A DNA stretch of 64,000 nt from Anisakis pegreffii (GCA_035041965.1 JAPYMA010001218.1:1-64000); one strand, 5' to 3'; numbered from the stretch's first letter, positions 32,262 to 46,145 are shown. A program made the numbers and translations. The notes: a model not told the origin generated them from the sequence alone.

Positions 32262-33744
32262 ATGTTTTCTATATATAACGAACAAAAATACTCTCAAAAC
32301 TCAATCAACTTATTACTGCTACTAATTCACTCGTTGAAGCTCTATCAGCCACATCGTTGCAAAATCTGTCATCGAATCCTTATTCCACTGTTGCACGCGT
32401 CATTCACACTGATACGTCAATTCTCCAAGAAAAAGCCAAAATCGGTGTGCCGCATGAAAAGATAGCAGCTGCAACAGCAAAAACCGACATGGAAATGGTC
32501 GCTGAATCAATTCGCAAGAGTGGAAATCCTGAGCTTCAACAAATGCTTGAATCCAGGTCAGTTTCCGCCAAACGTCACTCGAATTACGAGGCAGCAGCTG
32601 GTCGGACTACACCACTAAAGATAGCATTTCCAACACAACAACTACGTGCGGAGTTCTTAAATTTTGTTCGCTTCAATAAACATAAGAAACTTACTGATGC
32701 TTCCCACAGTTATGTTAGGAGAGATAATTCACAACAAGAATTAATTGAGGACCATGAACTCAGGCAACAGCCTGAATACTCGATACGGCCGACTGAAATT
32801 TGTTGTTGCTGACTTGAAATTGTTACTTTAAAAAATCCTCGTGAACTACTGGTTCGTTGTCCTAACTCAAATGCTGTTTCTTCTCCCAACTCATATGCTG
32901 AAATTGTATCAAATCATTCTGTTTGTGATGCTGACTGACGCTGTACATGACGCTACTTGTATTGCTGGTGCCAAGGGGACAATTAATAATATGGTTTATC
33001 CGCACAATAAATAAAGACGATAATAATGCCTCAGTAGACTGAAGATACACTGACGGTTGAGTGACGAAAGATGCCGACAATGGCTCATACACAACAACAA
33101 CACTGCATACACGAACAACACACTGACTGACTAATACAGAGGAACTGATATAATCACACTGAGCTACCTATATATAGTGATTGAGATCAGGTAATCTCAA
33201 AACAACTGTCACGAGTTGCCAACGATGACCAGAGAACACACGACATGCAAAGCACTATAGAGAGACACACAAGAAACCGCAAACAATAAACAAGAGATCA
33301 CCGGTTTATCCCAACATCATCCTTCACATTCAATCTCTTTCGTTGTAAATAATGAAAAGACTCCATCGGTTACTGTCATTGAGAATAATGTAAATGAATA
33401 TGTACGTCTCCCAAAACCTAAACGTACAACAAAACGTATGGTCTGATTCACTCATGAAAAATTGAAATCTTCATACGACCATTCCATGTATAGTATTCAT
33501 TGTGTCTTAATTAACGCTCGGTCCATCAGAAACAAGTTAGATGATCTCATGTTTCAGTCGAACATCGTAAACTCGATATTGTATGTGTAACCGAATCATG
33601 GGCTAATTCTGATAATTGTCTTGATGTTGAGCTAACAATTCGCAATACATTTGATGTATATCGTTCTGAGAAGTTAGCACCAGTCCCCGGTGGAGATGTG
33701 GTCCTACTAATAAGCAATAAATACAGATATATGTTTCTGATTGA
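32262..33744 (+). mobile_element. Decayed LINE: ORF1 and endonuclease start
   Basis: 32357-32812 encodes a LINE ORF1-like C-terminal region (PLKIAFPTQQLRAEFLNFVR then SYVRRDNSQQELIEDHELR), continuing in a shifted frame (RLKFVVADLKLL). After an interrupting LTR, 33480-33740 encodes the start of an AP endonuclease (INARSIRNKLDDL, then in a shifted frame IVCVTESWANSD and VVLLIS). These are jockey/CR1-type features. It may be the same family as the LINE at 10600-13239, which retains the complementary RT part. Confidence 0.7.
32929..33316 (-). mobile_element. Solo LTR inserted in the LINE
   Basis: In minus orientation it begins TGTTGGGATAAACC and ends near GTCAGCATCA. It has a TATATATAG box mid-way and polyadenylation-like signals downstream. 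LINE coding sequence resumes on both sides. I see no convincing target duplication, so the exact ends are uncertain. Confidence 0.5.
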
Positions 33745-33818
33745 TATGATGTTTTGGCTCCTCAGTCAGTTGCTTAGAAAAATCTTCACCCGAGGCCAAA
33801 CTTATTTGCCGACCCCTG
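33745..33818. mobile_element. hAT right-end fragment
   Basis: It ends TTTGCCGACCCCTG, which reads CAGGGGTCGGCAAA on the other strand, a classic hAT terminus. The internal AGTTGCT..GAGG region resembles the right end of the hAT at 12094-13113. No partner end is visible, so it is a fragment. Confidence 0.5.
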
Positions 33819-34566
33819 CCCTACGGTATTGCAACTCAAATTTTGGTCCGAAAATGAATGTGCCAGTATACATATTCTGCACACTAAGGGCTATTCAGCC
33901 CTCAGCTACGTAGTCCTCATTGAATGATGCACCTACCTTCAAAAAGTGAGCGTGTCATTACTCAGCTTATGGTTTACCCAATTACTGCAGTTGCTCATAC
34001 ACAAATGAATCAAAACTTTCTCAATAATGCCTGCATAAGGTCTAGGCAAAGTCAGAACTGAATGAACTGCAAGAACTCAAATAGGGTTGCTTTCACAAAC
34101 TAATTTTGAAATAAACAAAAGGTCCCCAGCTTAAGCAACATTCGTCAAAAGTCACGAACCAGCTACCATATTCATTTGCATTTGAAGTTCAGCTCATTAA
34201 GCAGAGTCCAGCGCATGGTTAAGCTGCACAGTACATGTTGAGGAGCATGAAAGCGTGAACCGTGATGGAAAAAGACGTAATTTTATCCTGATTGGGTGGG
34301 ACGTTTTTGATTTAACTCCTTCAAGTCCATGTCCCTATCTCTGTCTCAGGAGACAGTGACGAGATAGAAACGGGTAGTGATGGATAGTGACGTCCCACAT
34401 CTCCCCATGACCTAGCCAAAACGTTTAGAATTTTCAAAAAATATAAATTTATCAAATCAATAACGAAAAACAATTGACCACAATGAACAATAATAATCAC
34501 AAGAATGTTAAGAATGATAACATTGATACAAGAGTGACGAATGAATGAATAAGAAGCCTAATTTTT
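33819..34566. other. Non-coding, possible small MITE
   Basis: No gene is seen. 34293-34407 is bounded by GGTGGGACGT and ACGTCCCAC with an internal CTGTCTCAGGAGACAG palindrome, possibly a short MITE remnant. The remainder is AT-rich. Confidence 0.3.
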
Positions 34567-34633
34567 CCTTGTTTGTTTGCGTTTTGATTTAATCGCTTTA
34601 CAAGCGATTAAATCAAAATGCAAACAAACAAGG
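34567..34633. repeat. Near-perfect inverted repeat, 32-bp arms and 3-nt loop
   Basis: The left arm (34567-34598, starting CCTTGTTTGTTTGC) and the right arm (34602-34633, ending GCAAACAAACAAGG) pair with a single mismatch around TAC. It could be a foldback element core or a structured RNA. The loop is short for a typical miRNA precursor. Confidence 0.8.
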
Positions 34634-35025
34634 AATGAAGCTGAATTGTTGATAATTTTCTACTGTATTACTTTTTCATTTCATTATAACAGAGAGTTTT
34701 GGAAAATATTTATAATTCATGAGCTCAGATCATCTTCATGCCAAACGGTGAATTGAAGTTTGAATTGGTAAAAAATCCTCTTTAATTTGGAATGGTAGTT
34801 TACATTCATCCACTTCCTCACTAGAAACCTAGATGTATGACAATATGCTGTAGAGCAATATCATGATACCATTAAAAATTATGTTCACAAAAACAATCCG
34901 AGAAGATTTTAAAAAAATAGTGATGAATTTGAATACTCCTTGAGAAACCCATCATAAATTGTTGATATCGGAGAGCACTTTAATGAGTGACGAGCGGTTA
35001 TAATTTACAATTTATGACGAAACTA

Positions 35026-35172
35026 GTGTGGGAATCGGGGAATTTCGGGGCTCCATTTCTAAATTTCCACGCCCGACTTTTTTCGAGCCGACCACATTTT
35101 CGAGGTCCCCAACAGCAAAATTTCGGCCCTAATTTTCCCGTCCCCGACTTTTTTTCCCTCCCCGCACCACAC
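35026..35172. mobile_element. Small diverged member of the GC-rich TA-flanked MITE family
   Basis: 147 bp, TA-GTGTGG at the left and CCACAC-TA at the right. The interior includes CGGGGA, CCCGACTTTTTTCGAG and GGTCCCC motifs, echoing the arm sequence CCGACTTTTTCGCGGGGACC of the larger copies. It lacks the AT-rich core. Confidence 0.6.
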
Positions 35173-38100
35173 TACACAAAACACAATGGTGCAATTGATA
35201 TTGTCATAAACTCAGCATACATATAAATTCAATGTAAATGACAATAATAGAAAAATCCATATATAATAGTCTAATTAATACATTTCAAATTTACCAATTC
35301 ATTTGCGTTTCAAAATGAACGATTGAGCAAAGAACAAACGCAGAAAGTGGTCACCGACCACTGTTCAATTTTATTATGTTCCCTACATTCAAATAGATGA
35401 TTAAATGAAAACCAAAAAAATATGATCCTTCGAACACATCTTATTTATTTTGGCACTTGTATGAATGCAAAGAATTTTTTTTTGAAGATGAATTAAAGAC
35501 AAATCTTTGAATTGGCCTGTGCGCTTCACTAAGCTGTGCATTTTTCATCATAATAATTTTACAATTGCAATGATGTGTCATTGTTGATTCGTTAACTGTT
35601 GCAGAATTGCTAATGTCCGCTCTCCTCATATATGTCTCATCACCCTCTCTCACATCATCACCTTTCGCTCAGAATCTTCGTACTTTTAAGGGGCTGTAGA
35701 CTAGCTGGCTTGACTGAAACAAATCCTGCAAAGGAGGCAATGTACGATTCTGAATGAATCGATAACGAACGGAAGCGAACTGAAATGAAATATCTGAACA
35801 AGAAATGTGGCAAACCTCGAAATAACTTTCAATTTGTACGCGATGTTCACAAATGTTATCATTAATGAGGCTGCTATTTCTTGATCCTATCCCGACAGCA
35901 TTTCTCAGAGTTCCTGCAATATCAGGCCATTATGACGGACTCTTGAATAATCACCGCACTCTATGCCATTCTGAAATGGAATCCTCCATCATAGAACACC
36001 AGTTCACCATGTGTTATTAACCACATATCCACGCATGAACCAACGACATTATCAGTGATATTCTCAATATCCAGCTGAAATACATCTCAATATTTTAAAT
36101 ATTGCTTGAAACTGTGAATTTCATGCCGATACTCAAGCGACGCCAGTTTCGAAGTAAGCAACATCGGTTATGATCAGTACTGGTCAACACCTTTCATTCA
36201 TCATGTGTACAGTCAATCACGCACTATATCAATGCATTGTTTCCTAGAACTGCCCTGGTAGTCATGCAAAATCAATTGAGCAGATGGCAAAAGCATATCG
36301 ATTCAAGATCAATTACGTCCAGGTCAAGACACTATAAACGATAAAAAATTGCCATCACTAATATGGTTTACATGACACGCTCCTTTCAGGCATACAGACG
36401 CATTGTTCAACAGTTTTAGACAGTTGCTCAATGGGTTCCAAACATCAGTTGTTCATCCACTCATGAATTTATTTTTGTTTCACAAACATCGATTCATCAT
36501 CGTTCATTGCTTGTTATTTATTGAGTGCTTTGTTGATCTGCAAACAAAATTTTTTCTATGAAGCAACTGCTGCTCAATGTTCATTTTAAGATCGCCGACT
36601 TGGCGGATCAGTGATATTAAATTTTGTTAACTGTTTACGTGATTGATACACTGACAGAGGCACATATTGCACTGCAACTGGAAAGCACGTGAAACACATC
36701 TTGAAAAGAGCTTGTCGGACACACTGCAGTCTTATGGAAACGGCTAGTACTTCTTCTGATGTCTGTCTCATTTTGCTTGCTATCTTTTCTTGTTTTCGTA
36801 ACTGAAACTCTTGAAACAGCACTGAACTTGCCACCAATCAAATTATTTCATTGATCAAACAATTTTGCAGCCACCTCTCATTAATTTCTTCATTTTTTGT
36901 GACGATCATTAATTATCACGAAAAATTTATTCACTCAACAATTCCCATTTGTTATTTTTGTTCCTCTTCACCTCTACCGTATTTTTGATGCGGATACGAA
37001 CAATTCGGCCATCAATCAAGAAGTCGTTCGATGCAATTAATCAAAACGAATAAAGTAACTTCTGCGTTCTTTTCTCTCGCCTAAACAACATTCAGAGCAG
37101 TGCGTAATTAAAAAGCTTTTAATTTTGTCTCCGTCTTGTAACGTCTTCTGAAACGATGTCATTCAATCGAAATATGACTAAACTGATGAAGTGAAGAGAG
37201 CAAAAATTTTCAACTTCATGCCTCGAGTATGATCTGCCGTCAGGAATCAGCTGTAAATGGAAAATGTCATTCGAGATAAGGAATTCAACAAACGATGAAT
37301 GTTCAAATGCAACATCTTAGAAAATGCATCATGAACTCAAGAAAATTTCAATGCAAAGTCGATTCATTCGCTAGTTTACAGTCGAAAGCTTCCGAACGAT
37401 TGTTTCAGATCAAAGTTTTCCGCCAGAATTCCGATCTTCATTCACATAAATGACTTCTTTCTCTCTTTAGAAGTAACCGTAGAAGTATATTCTTCTCATC
37501 AACCAAATCCTCCCTTTCCACCCCTTCCCCCCACCAATCACGATTCATGATAATTTCGAAGAAGAAACTTCGAATTTTGTTTGACCAAAAAAAGCACACT
37601 GATTAATTGCGCTGATATTTAGTACTGTGGCGAATTCAATGGCATTGATCATCTTTCTAATAGGCGGAAACTGGAAATTCGATTCGGTAAGAACGACTTA
37701 TTTACGGAATTAATAAATTCATTTATTCAATCATTCAATCAGCACTTACAACTAACTCACTACGAGTTGAAACAGATGGATGTGAATCGCAATCAGCAAA
37801 AGAAGCATCACGAATGTTTCTGTGACATACACTTTGTCATTATTTTACATTGAATGAACTGTCGTTACGATCATTGAAGCGAAAGAAGTAGCATTTCACA
37901 AATCATGAATTAGTAAATGTAAACGCAGTTAATTGCTATTCACTTCAAGAACAATTTGTAATTCCAATTCTAATCAACTCGAATCGTCCATATTGAATTG
38001 ATTAGAATTTGAATTATAGATAATTGAATTCTCGATTCTTCTCGAAGTGAATAACTTAAAGTGTTAAATAAACAATAATATATCAAGCTTCATTGAAGCG

Positions 38101-40395
38101 TTATTCCTCATCGTTAGATGGTGATACTCTTTCAAAAACTCACATCAGATTCATTCGTTCCCTCAATTAGATAAGTCCGTGCATTGATTTGTATTTCTTT
38201 TCTGAATGAATGATTATCTGTTTGAGAAGAACAAAGGGTATTATTTCAATTCGAAATAAATCAAGTGAAAGAACTAGTGGAGGAGCGAGTTAATGATCAA
38301 AAATCGCGGAAACATATCGTGGAACGGGCACAATACGAAATGATTTTGCAAACCAGAAAAAGTTGCCGAATTTCTAATGGGAGCTGTCTGATAGTGAGGC
38401 TTTATTGAGAGATTTGCGAACATGGAGCAGACAAAGTACCGCACATCTTGCGCAAACCCGCTCGTAATTATTACTGGAACATGAAAATATTAATGAAGAA
38501 ATGTTAGGCACCATTCGGAAAGATTGTGAACTTTCAGAAGATTCTTGTGTTTGAAATTTTAAGCTCGTCTGCACACGATGCTGAAAATATCGTCAGCGTA
38601 GAATATCGTTAGTCAAAGCAACCGATGGATCAACCGTAGCTTCATGGAATCTGCAACCATACCAGCTGAGTCATTCCGGTTGCATCCGCATCTCTTCAAG
38701 TTCAACGCAAATAACTGTCACATCCCTGACAGTGCTCCAAATACGAAGAAGCATTCACTAGAATAACGAGTTCCTCGTGAATTCTTAACGCGACGATAGC
38801 GCAACGAAAAATCGATTGAAAGTGTGAAAATTTTTGCCAGCAGTAACACTCAAGACTTTTGAGGAATTCTGAATTCATTTCGTTTTCGCATGAATGACGA
38901 GTTATCATATATGCATGAACTGTTTGTGTGTGTGGCAGCTTATGTGCCGAGCGAGCATTTCATCTGCAAAAAATCGGCTGCAAATACTTCATAAGGCACA
39001 TAGAACGAAAACAACTTCCCGACAACGTTCAATCAAGAAACTTCGACTGAAGATTTGTAATATTGAGTCTTCTTCAAGGAATGAATGCTGTTTGAACAAC
39101 AACAACACCAATTAATCTCCCTTACATTGACCAATATAGCAGCAGCAGCAGCATTCGATGAATGAGCCGAAACGAAGAAAACTTTAAAACGAAATTTCAC
39201 AAAAGCCAGCCATTTCTAATGATAAACGTGAATCGTTCGTGTAAACTCTACACAATTCATTCGTTCATTCAAGTGTATCATCACTTCAAGTGTATCGTTT
39301 ATTCCAAATGCACTGTGAAATTGTTGGATGATTAATCGTAGTTGTAAGTTTTGTGTAGTTAAAATTTCGATGAAATTTTATCAAGAAAATTTACTGAATT
39401 ATTATGTACAATCTTTGTTTATCGTTTTCAGTTCTCGCCATTATTCTCTAACATCACAACGGGGAAACAATAATGCGTGTACAAGGAGTAGAATTCGACG
39501 AATTAGAGAACGCACAAAAATCGGTCAGCACAACAAAGTACGCAAAAACAAATCCTCGAACAAAACAACTACTTCGCAAACGAACGAAAACAACACAATC
39601 ACACCACAGAGCTGATCGCATGGGAACCCGAAAAACAAAGGCAAATAAATAAACGATTGATACGCACAAATACAAACGCATAACGGTGATGGTTCACATT
39701 CTGATGCTCAGAACTTACATAATAATGGTCAAGTACCAAATTTCTTGGATACGATATGATCAATGCGATTAACAGAGGAGACCGCAGCGTTCTGAATGAA
39801 TAACTGGTTTTTGTGGAGAACGGTAATGCTCGCTCCGAAGAGCGATTCTCATCAGTGATCAATCATCACCGTTGCGTATAAGCTACTATATACAGCTGCG
39901 ATAATGGAAGTTTTCAAAGGATTCCTATGATGAAGAGAGTTCCTCACCTTATGAAATGTACGTTAACATAATTGTCCGCTAGAATGCCTAAACATAATCT
40001 CGAATACATCACATCCTTTCCAACCTATCAAATGAACGTTTTTAGCAAACGCTCCACACCTGCATCACAATATTAAGCATCTCATTTAGAACGTTGTTCG
40101 ATTTTGTGCTCTGGAATTCTTCTCAGTTCATTTCCAGGAAGTTTTCCTCATGAAAGTCTTCCGAATTCTGGGAATGGTACAGTAAAAGAAGATAAATAAG
40201 ATGAAAGATGCGATAACGATACAAAAGATCAGTGCTATAAATTAACCGTATATCAATATTACAAATCCGTTCACTATATACACATGATTTGCACGGCAAT
40301 AAATAAAACGTATCACACAAAAACAAATGAAATAAATTCAGACACAACTGTACAATAGACAATCGAAATGAGATACAACAACTGAAACGCATCAG
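35173..40395. other. Gene-poor interval
   Basis: I find no exon with convincing coding content, splice signals or homology on either strand. ORFs here are short, Ser/Asn/Lys- or Phe-rich and look random. It contains the 37938-38052 inverted repeat, a (CAG)5 tract near 39140 and the downstream region of the phosphatase gene. Confidence 0.5.
37938..38052. repeat. Imperfect long inverted repeat
   Basis: The outer arms ATTCACTTCAAGAA and TTCTCGAAGTGAAT and the inner arms AATTCTAATCAA and TTGATTAGAATT can fold into one interrupted hairpin of about 115 nt. Nothing else marks it as a gene. Confidence 0.5.
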
Positions 40396-42405
40396 TTAAG
40401 CATGTGCTTCAACTAATTCAGGTAATGGTTCTAAGATTGGTTGGAAACTATTTCGTTTCGCTGGTGAACGCGATTGACGTTTACTCCCATCCAATGCATG
40501 ATCTTTTCGTTCATCAGTACTCTAGAAACACATCCACATTATCATTTTATCTTGGAATCTGATTTGTTTCAAAGACTTTGACTCGATTAAGTTTCCATCA
40601 ATTCATTCAACTTTCTGAATAGGCCACCAAATTTGCAAATAAACATATTTTCGAATTTGAAAGAATGAAATTTCGAATTCGAACCCGGAAGGAAATGAAT
40701 TACAGAATTTTGTAAACAGAAATGGAAAGCAAACCTTCTGACGTTCCGGAATCACCAACTTTAAATAGACGTCCGGCAATAATTTGTCTTTTTGTGATTC
40801 ATCTCTGATCAACCTCACTGATCCTGGCGACTTTTTCACTTCCTAAAATTACCAGGTTTGATCAGTGCGAGTCAGCAAGTCTATTGAATGTTTATGAGCA
40901 ATCACACAACGCAAATTCATATACTGCTTTTGAGCATTGAGATCCTATTTTTTTTTTCAATAAGGACAAAATTTCTGTCTATATAAAACGATTTAAAATT
41001 ATTTCGCAATTTCGTACATAGAAAATTTTAATGCAAATTTTATTGCCGAATGCTGAACATTAAAAATTCCACTTCCAAAGCCTCATTGTCAATGTTCACA
41101 TTCAGAAGATTATTTAATCCATTTTATTGTCAACTGATTTTTCTCCCAACCGGATCAGATGATTTCGTTTGCTGATGATCAAAAATTATTCCGATTTTTA
41201 ATGAGTGACTGACTGCTCAACAGCGATTTTTTTCAGTGCTTATTACTGATTGTGATAATGTGCATATGATAAGCACATCTAAAGGCGATGTTTTTTGCAG
41301 CAAGAATGCGAATTACGCTGTGCAATGCTTCATTTATCATTTCACACAAAAAAAGAGGTGATTTCTGCATTCTACACAAACACATACTAATCCCACAGTG
41401 AGCTCTCTACTTATAGGCACAAAAAATGACACACTGATAAATTGCTGTCAACGAAATATCGCTCCAGTGATAAACCTTTATCAAGAGATTAAAATTCAAC
41501 TGAACCACGACAATAGAATTTCATCAAAACAACTCACACTCTCAATGAATTTATCAACTAAATGAACGATAAATGCTGTGAGAAATATTATTCATGCTTC
41601 TCCACTAAACTCGGACTTCTCATATGGTCACCTAATGAAGTTTAGATGATAAGCATGAAAATCTTCCTGAACGCTCCTCGTATTTTAGCAGTAATGATCT
41701 CAAAACGAAATCACTGATGAATTTGAAAAAATAAACAAAATTACGACATAATAGAACAAAATAATCGAGGAATGAATGAAATTACGACTCGAACCTGTTC
41801 AAAGGCTATCAGTTGTCTCCAAAAGCCGATATTTGGTCTGACCATTGGTCGCTTCTTCGCCATCCAGTGATAGGCATCACGTAGCGAACGACATCTGTAT
41901 TTGGTCAAATACGCAAGACAGATGGATGCAGATCGAGAAACTCCAGCAACACAATGTACCAGAACACAACCACCGTCTGTTAGCAGCGCTTGGATTTGAT
42001 CACTTTGCAGTTCCAAATGTGGATAGATATATGCTTGTGGTGTGTCTTCTAACCACAATTTACAACGCTGGATGTTACCCAATGATTTCAGATTTGGTAC
42101 CTACAATTTTACGCTTCTTCAATTACTGAATCTAAACAACTAGGCATTGGCCAATTTTCCAAATTTCAGAATTCTCACGAATTTGTTCTCGTGCGATAAC
42201 TTGCATATGATCCTAAGAGATTTGTGAAGAGAGATTCAATTGAAAAATTCACACAAACCTCATTGGTAGCGTTGATAATATGCGTGATCTTATGTTTGCG
42301 CATATTCTCAGCATTCAACTCAGTGACTCCACATATGAAAAGGCCGGGAACGATCTCGTCGAATCGTGCATATTCCGGATTGACTCTAAACGATACACTT
42401 GTCAT
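40396..42405 (-). CDS. Atypical dual-specificity protein phosphatase (DUSP14/18/21/28-like)
   Basis: Four exons on the minus strand, 42405-42259, 42100-41795, 40842-40735 and 40521-40396, all joined in phase 0, give 228 residues. The fold starts at EIVPGLFICGVTELN (about 17-31). The general acid is probably Asp68 (LEDTPQ). The P-loop HCVAGVSRSA has catalytic Cys99 and Arg105, followed by AYLTKYRCRSLRDAYHWM. Exon 3 matches the usual end of these enzymes (..LLPDVYLKL). The last exon is a Ser/Lys/Arg-rich tail. There is no signal peptide or MAPK-docking domain, so it is an atypical, intracellular DUSP that dephosphorylates Tyr and Ser/Thr. Start: first ATG, 16 bases after a TTTTTCAG acceptor. 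Confidence 0.9.
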
Positions 42406-42420
42406 ATTTGATTGATTTTT

Positions 42421-42431
42421 CTGAAAAATGC
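42421..42431 (-). promoter_or_regulatory. Probable trans-splice acceptor of the phosphatase gene
   Basis: The minus strand reads GCATTTTTCAG directly before the 5' leader AAAAATC.., and the ATG follows at 42405. With no upstream coding exon, this is best read as a spliced-leader acceptor. Confidence 0.5.
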
Positions 42432-45400
42432 ACTATGTTTATTTCACAAAATTTATTCGCATGATTTGTTTGATTATCGCAGCGTTCGTCACAGCTATTT
42501 ATCACATTTTCGCAAAGGGAACGGACGGTTTCATTGCATTGTGCAAACAAGGTTCTATGGATAACGTCATTTTACCCTCTCACATCTCGAAATGCACTAA
42601 AAATATGCATGCAAACTGTGCACAATCGTTCATAATGCTAAAAGCATCAAATAACCATATTACTTGTGCGACATAAATGGTGACATATTACCAGCAATAA
42701 TAACATTCGGTCATATGTGTGGGTTATAAGAAAACATCAACACCTAATTGTGTTTATCAAGCTTTACAGTAAAGGTCTGTCACCGAAAAGAGCATTAAGT
42801 GAGTGCACATCATCACATTGATGCAAAGAAAACTTTACAGTAGGACTGCACAGAGATTTAAGTAAAGGTAAGGAACCAAATTTGATGCCGACGAAAGAAG
42901 ATTTAGAAACCATTTGCCTTTTACCCTTAACATTCAGCAATATAATCAGATACATAAACATTCACAGGAACATGTCACAAGATGTGAAGCTTTCAAAAGA
43001 AAATGCTTTGAAGAATGCTTCACCGCCTACTTGCGTTAGCATGCAAAAAGGCGATGATTTATCGATGGTTGATGACATGGTTGCGCAATAAGTGATAATA
43101 TTGGCGGATTGGCTGTCAGAAAAACGTTCGAGGTATTCTTTGCATCACTTGAACGACCAATGACTAAGTGTATACCAACATCAAACATACTGCTACTTTC
43201 TATGTTGCCTCAAATACACTTTAAACGCCTAGCGCTTGTTCGCTTGTGTTATTTTTTGATGGTTTCAAATAGTTCGAAATTGTGTGTAAAACAAAATGAA
43301 ATTTTTTGAGCAAAAATTTACGATTCGTTTCTTTTAAAACTAAATGACGGATGATTACAATGTACCGACGAGAGATATTGACTGTTAGTCGAGTGATTTA
43401 GGGCTTTAAATTCGGCGAAATTTTGCGATAGGATCGTGCAAGTGGCTAGCCAACCAATAATTCATCCAATTAAACGATCCGTATCGAGATTAATTCGATG
43501 ACAGAATTTGATTCGATGCACGCATAAACACGACGTTTACAATCGTTTATGGAATGGAATTCGAAGAAAATATGCTTAGAATGTAATAACGAAACGCTTA
43601 AACATGCATGCATAAAATGAAATTCGTACGGCCTACATAAAATGCTCTCAATTAAAATACTGGTTAGGCCTAAAAGCTGAGATCACTAATTGCGATTTAT
43701 CTCGCAAATTCTAATGTAATGGAATCCTGGCAATTCTTTGATTTGAGTGATAGATTATACGTGACAGATCCTAGCAATTCGTTTGCATCAGAAAACAATG
43801 TAGTTCGAAGGCAAAATGTCTAAAATAGAGTGTGGATTTGCAATAGTTATGCATTCATTTCGAAGAAAGTCTCACCAAGGATGTTTCATTATGAGCTATT
43901 CGTTGCTGAAGAAACTTAAACAGATGAAAAGTTGGGATAAGTTGATAAGATTCATTCTCACAATACATTCCTCAGCTGGAGAATGAGAGTCGAACCAAAA
44001 TTTCAGTCGTATTCTCGTAAACTTAATTGATGTCTGCATTAGAAAACAATGATTTCTCAATTTGAGAACAATCACAAATGTGATAAAGTATGTAAATGAC
44101 TTCATTCAATTACTATCAGAAGTATCACGACTTAACTGCGTAAGATAGAGAATTGAATTCGACACTTAAATTCTCAGACTCAGCTGGATTGGATCAGCCA
44201 ACTACTGAAGCCGTACATTTGAACAATACACCAGCTAACGATGCTTTCACATGTTTAAATGAAATTCTTTGAAGAAATACACACACACACACCCATATCG
44301 AACGCTCTTGCAAATGCATAGAAATAGCTCTTCTCGAAGTGCATGAAAGAGTGAGAGTGGATTTGTGATGCTTTTCACGTGCTGTGAACGTGAATTCGGA
44401 GAGGCGATCATATTGATGAGCGAGCAAATAAGATGAATTCGAGAGATGGAATATTACGACGGAGATGATGAGGATTATAATGATATACGAAGTGGAAACG
44501 AATGTACGACTTAACTTTATCAATAAACCACTGAAAACGAACACAAAACGAATACGAATCGAAGTACACAGACAACACTAACTTCGTTATCATTGGAAAG
44601 GAAACGTGAAATTGAAATGACTCGAAATACGGCGTTCTCGAAACCAATCCGAGACTTTTTCAACGAATGTTGACAGTGAAATGAATTGAAGTTGACTTCA
44701 CTTCACACATACGTACGCAAAAGTCAACAAATGAATAGCGTTCCAATGAGTGATTCGGAAATTTCGACTGCTCAAAATGAATTCCAAAAAAATACCAATA
44801 ATCAAATGGGATGGCTCCATCTATCTCTTCAAAATGAGCGTTGAAGTACTGGGGATGAATGAAATCAAATTTTTGTTAGTATATGCTGTGCTTATGATCA
44901 CTCTTCATCGATACGCAAGCAATCGTTGATGTCGATGTCAATCATATTATATGACTCAATCAGAAATCTAAATTGATGGATTGATGGAAGTGATTTTTGC
45001 TAGTTCCGATTGCAAAACAATTTTACATTCACATTTAATAGTTGATATTTTTTGTTCAAAAGCTCACATTGTACAGTTGCCATTCTGAAAACTCGAAACG
45101 AAAAAATTCAAAGTTGTTTAGTTATTTTGATGGATTGCAACGAAAATTGCATTACGATTGCATAACGTTGAATATACACAATGAAATTTTGCACACTTAT
45201 GAACGAATATTAGACTGATTGCTCGGATGGTACCGAGATTAAATCCCTCAACGCAATTTGATATATTTACAAGGTGTATGAGAAGTGTGGAAATTTCCTA
45301 GGGAATGATATTTCTGAAAATTTTTGATGAGCGGCAAACTTTCCAAAATGAGTCAAGTTGACCTGACAATGAGATGTGCCCGAACAATTTCGTAGGTGAA

Positions 45401-46111
45401 GACTTTCGAGCTTCAAAGATTTCGAGATTTCAGAATATTAACATCTCTCATTTTTTAAACCTTCACTTCACGATTTGATTCCATAGAATAGGTCGCAGAC
45501 TTTGATGAGTTTTTGATCCAATGAAACGATGTCGACCAACCGCATTTGAAGTGGAGAACATTTGGTTTTTGAGAAGTGGAGACACTGTGGAGTGTTTATG
45601 TAGCCGAATATAAGTGGAATATTTAACTAGCTCGTATTAGAAAGTGCATATCAACTTCTCAAAGTACTAACTTCTCTCTCAACATACTAATCCGTGTAAT
45701 TCTAATTTCCTTGCTAGTTCAAAAGCCACTGACTTGAGAGGTACACAAAATCGTACAACCCTTACAGCAACCACTTGAATAATACTAAATTGTAAATGTT
45801 TTTAACATGCAGAGTACAAATGATGATTAAGTCACAGTCGTCACACCAAAATAAGGAAGCGTTCACAAAAATTATTTTGATGTTTAAAGGAAATGGGATG
45901 CTCAATTATGATTATTCTAACCAAAACAACAATTCGTCTATTATTAATTGATGGAAGACGTCATTTCATTAAGAGGTTAAAGTGTCGAATAATCGACCAT
46001 TACCATACATGCTCAAATTTTATGAGTATGTTGAAATTATTGTCACAACAGTAACAACACACATTGTTCAGGACATTATCATTGTAAGTAACCACTTATA
46101 ATAATGTAGAA

Positions 46112-46145
46112 ATCCACTTATAGTGTGGAACCACTATAAGTGGAT
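46112..46145. repeat. Perfect 14-bp inverted repeat
   Basis: ATCCACTTATAGTG and CACTATAAGTGGAT are separated by TGGAAC. A partial third copy of the arm (ACCACTTATA) lies just upstream at 46091-46100. It could be a hairpin or a MITE terminus. Confidence 0.8.

Noticed and set aside
41845..42129. Plus-strand ORF opposite the phosphatase
   Set aside because: It is a shadow of phosphatase exon 2, which has the active-site motif and splice signals on the minus strand.
44194..44647. Overlapping hydrophobic minus-strand ORFs
   Set aside because: Composition is Phe/Ile/Ser-rich as expected from AT-rich DNA. They include the AC microsatellite and lack splice context or family similarity.
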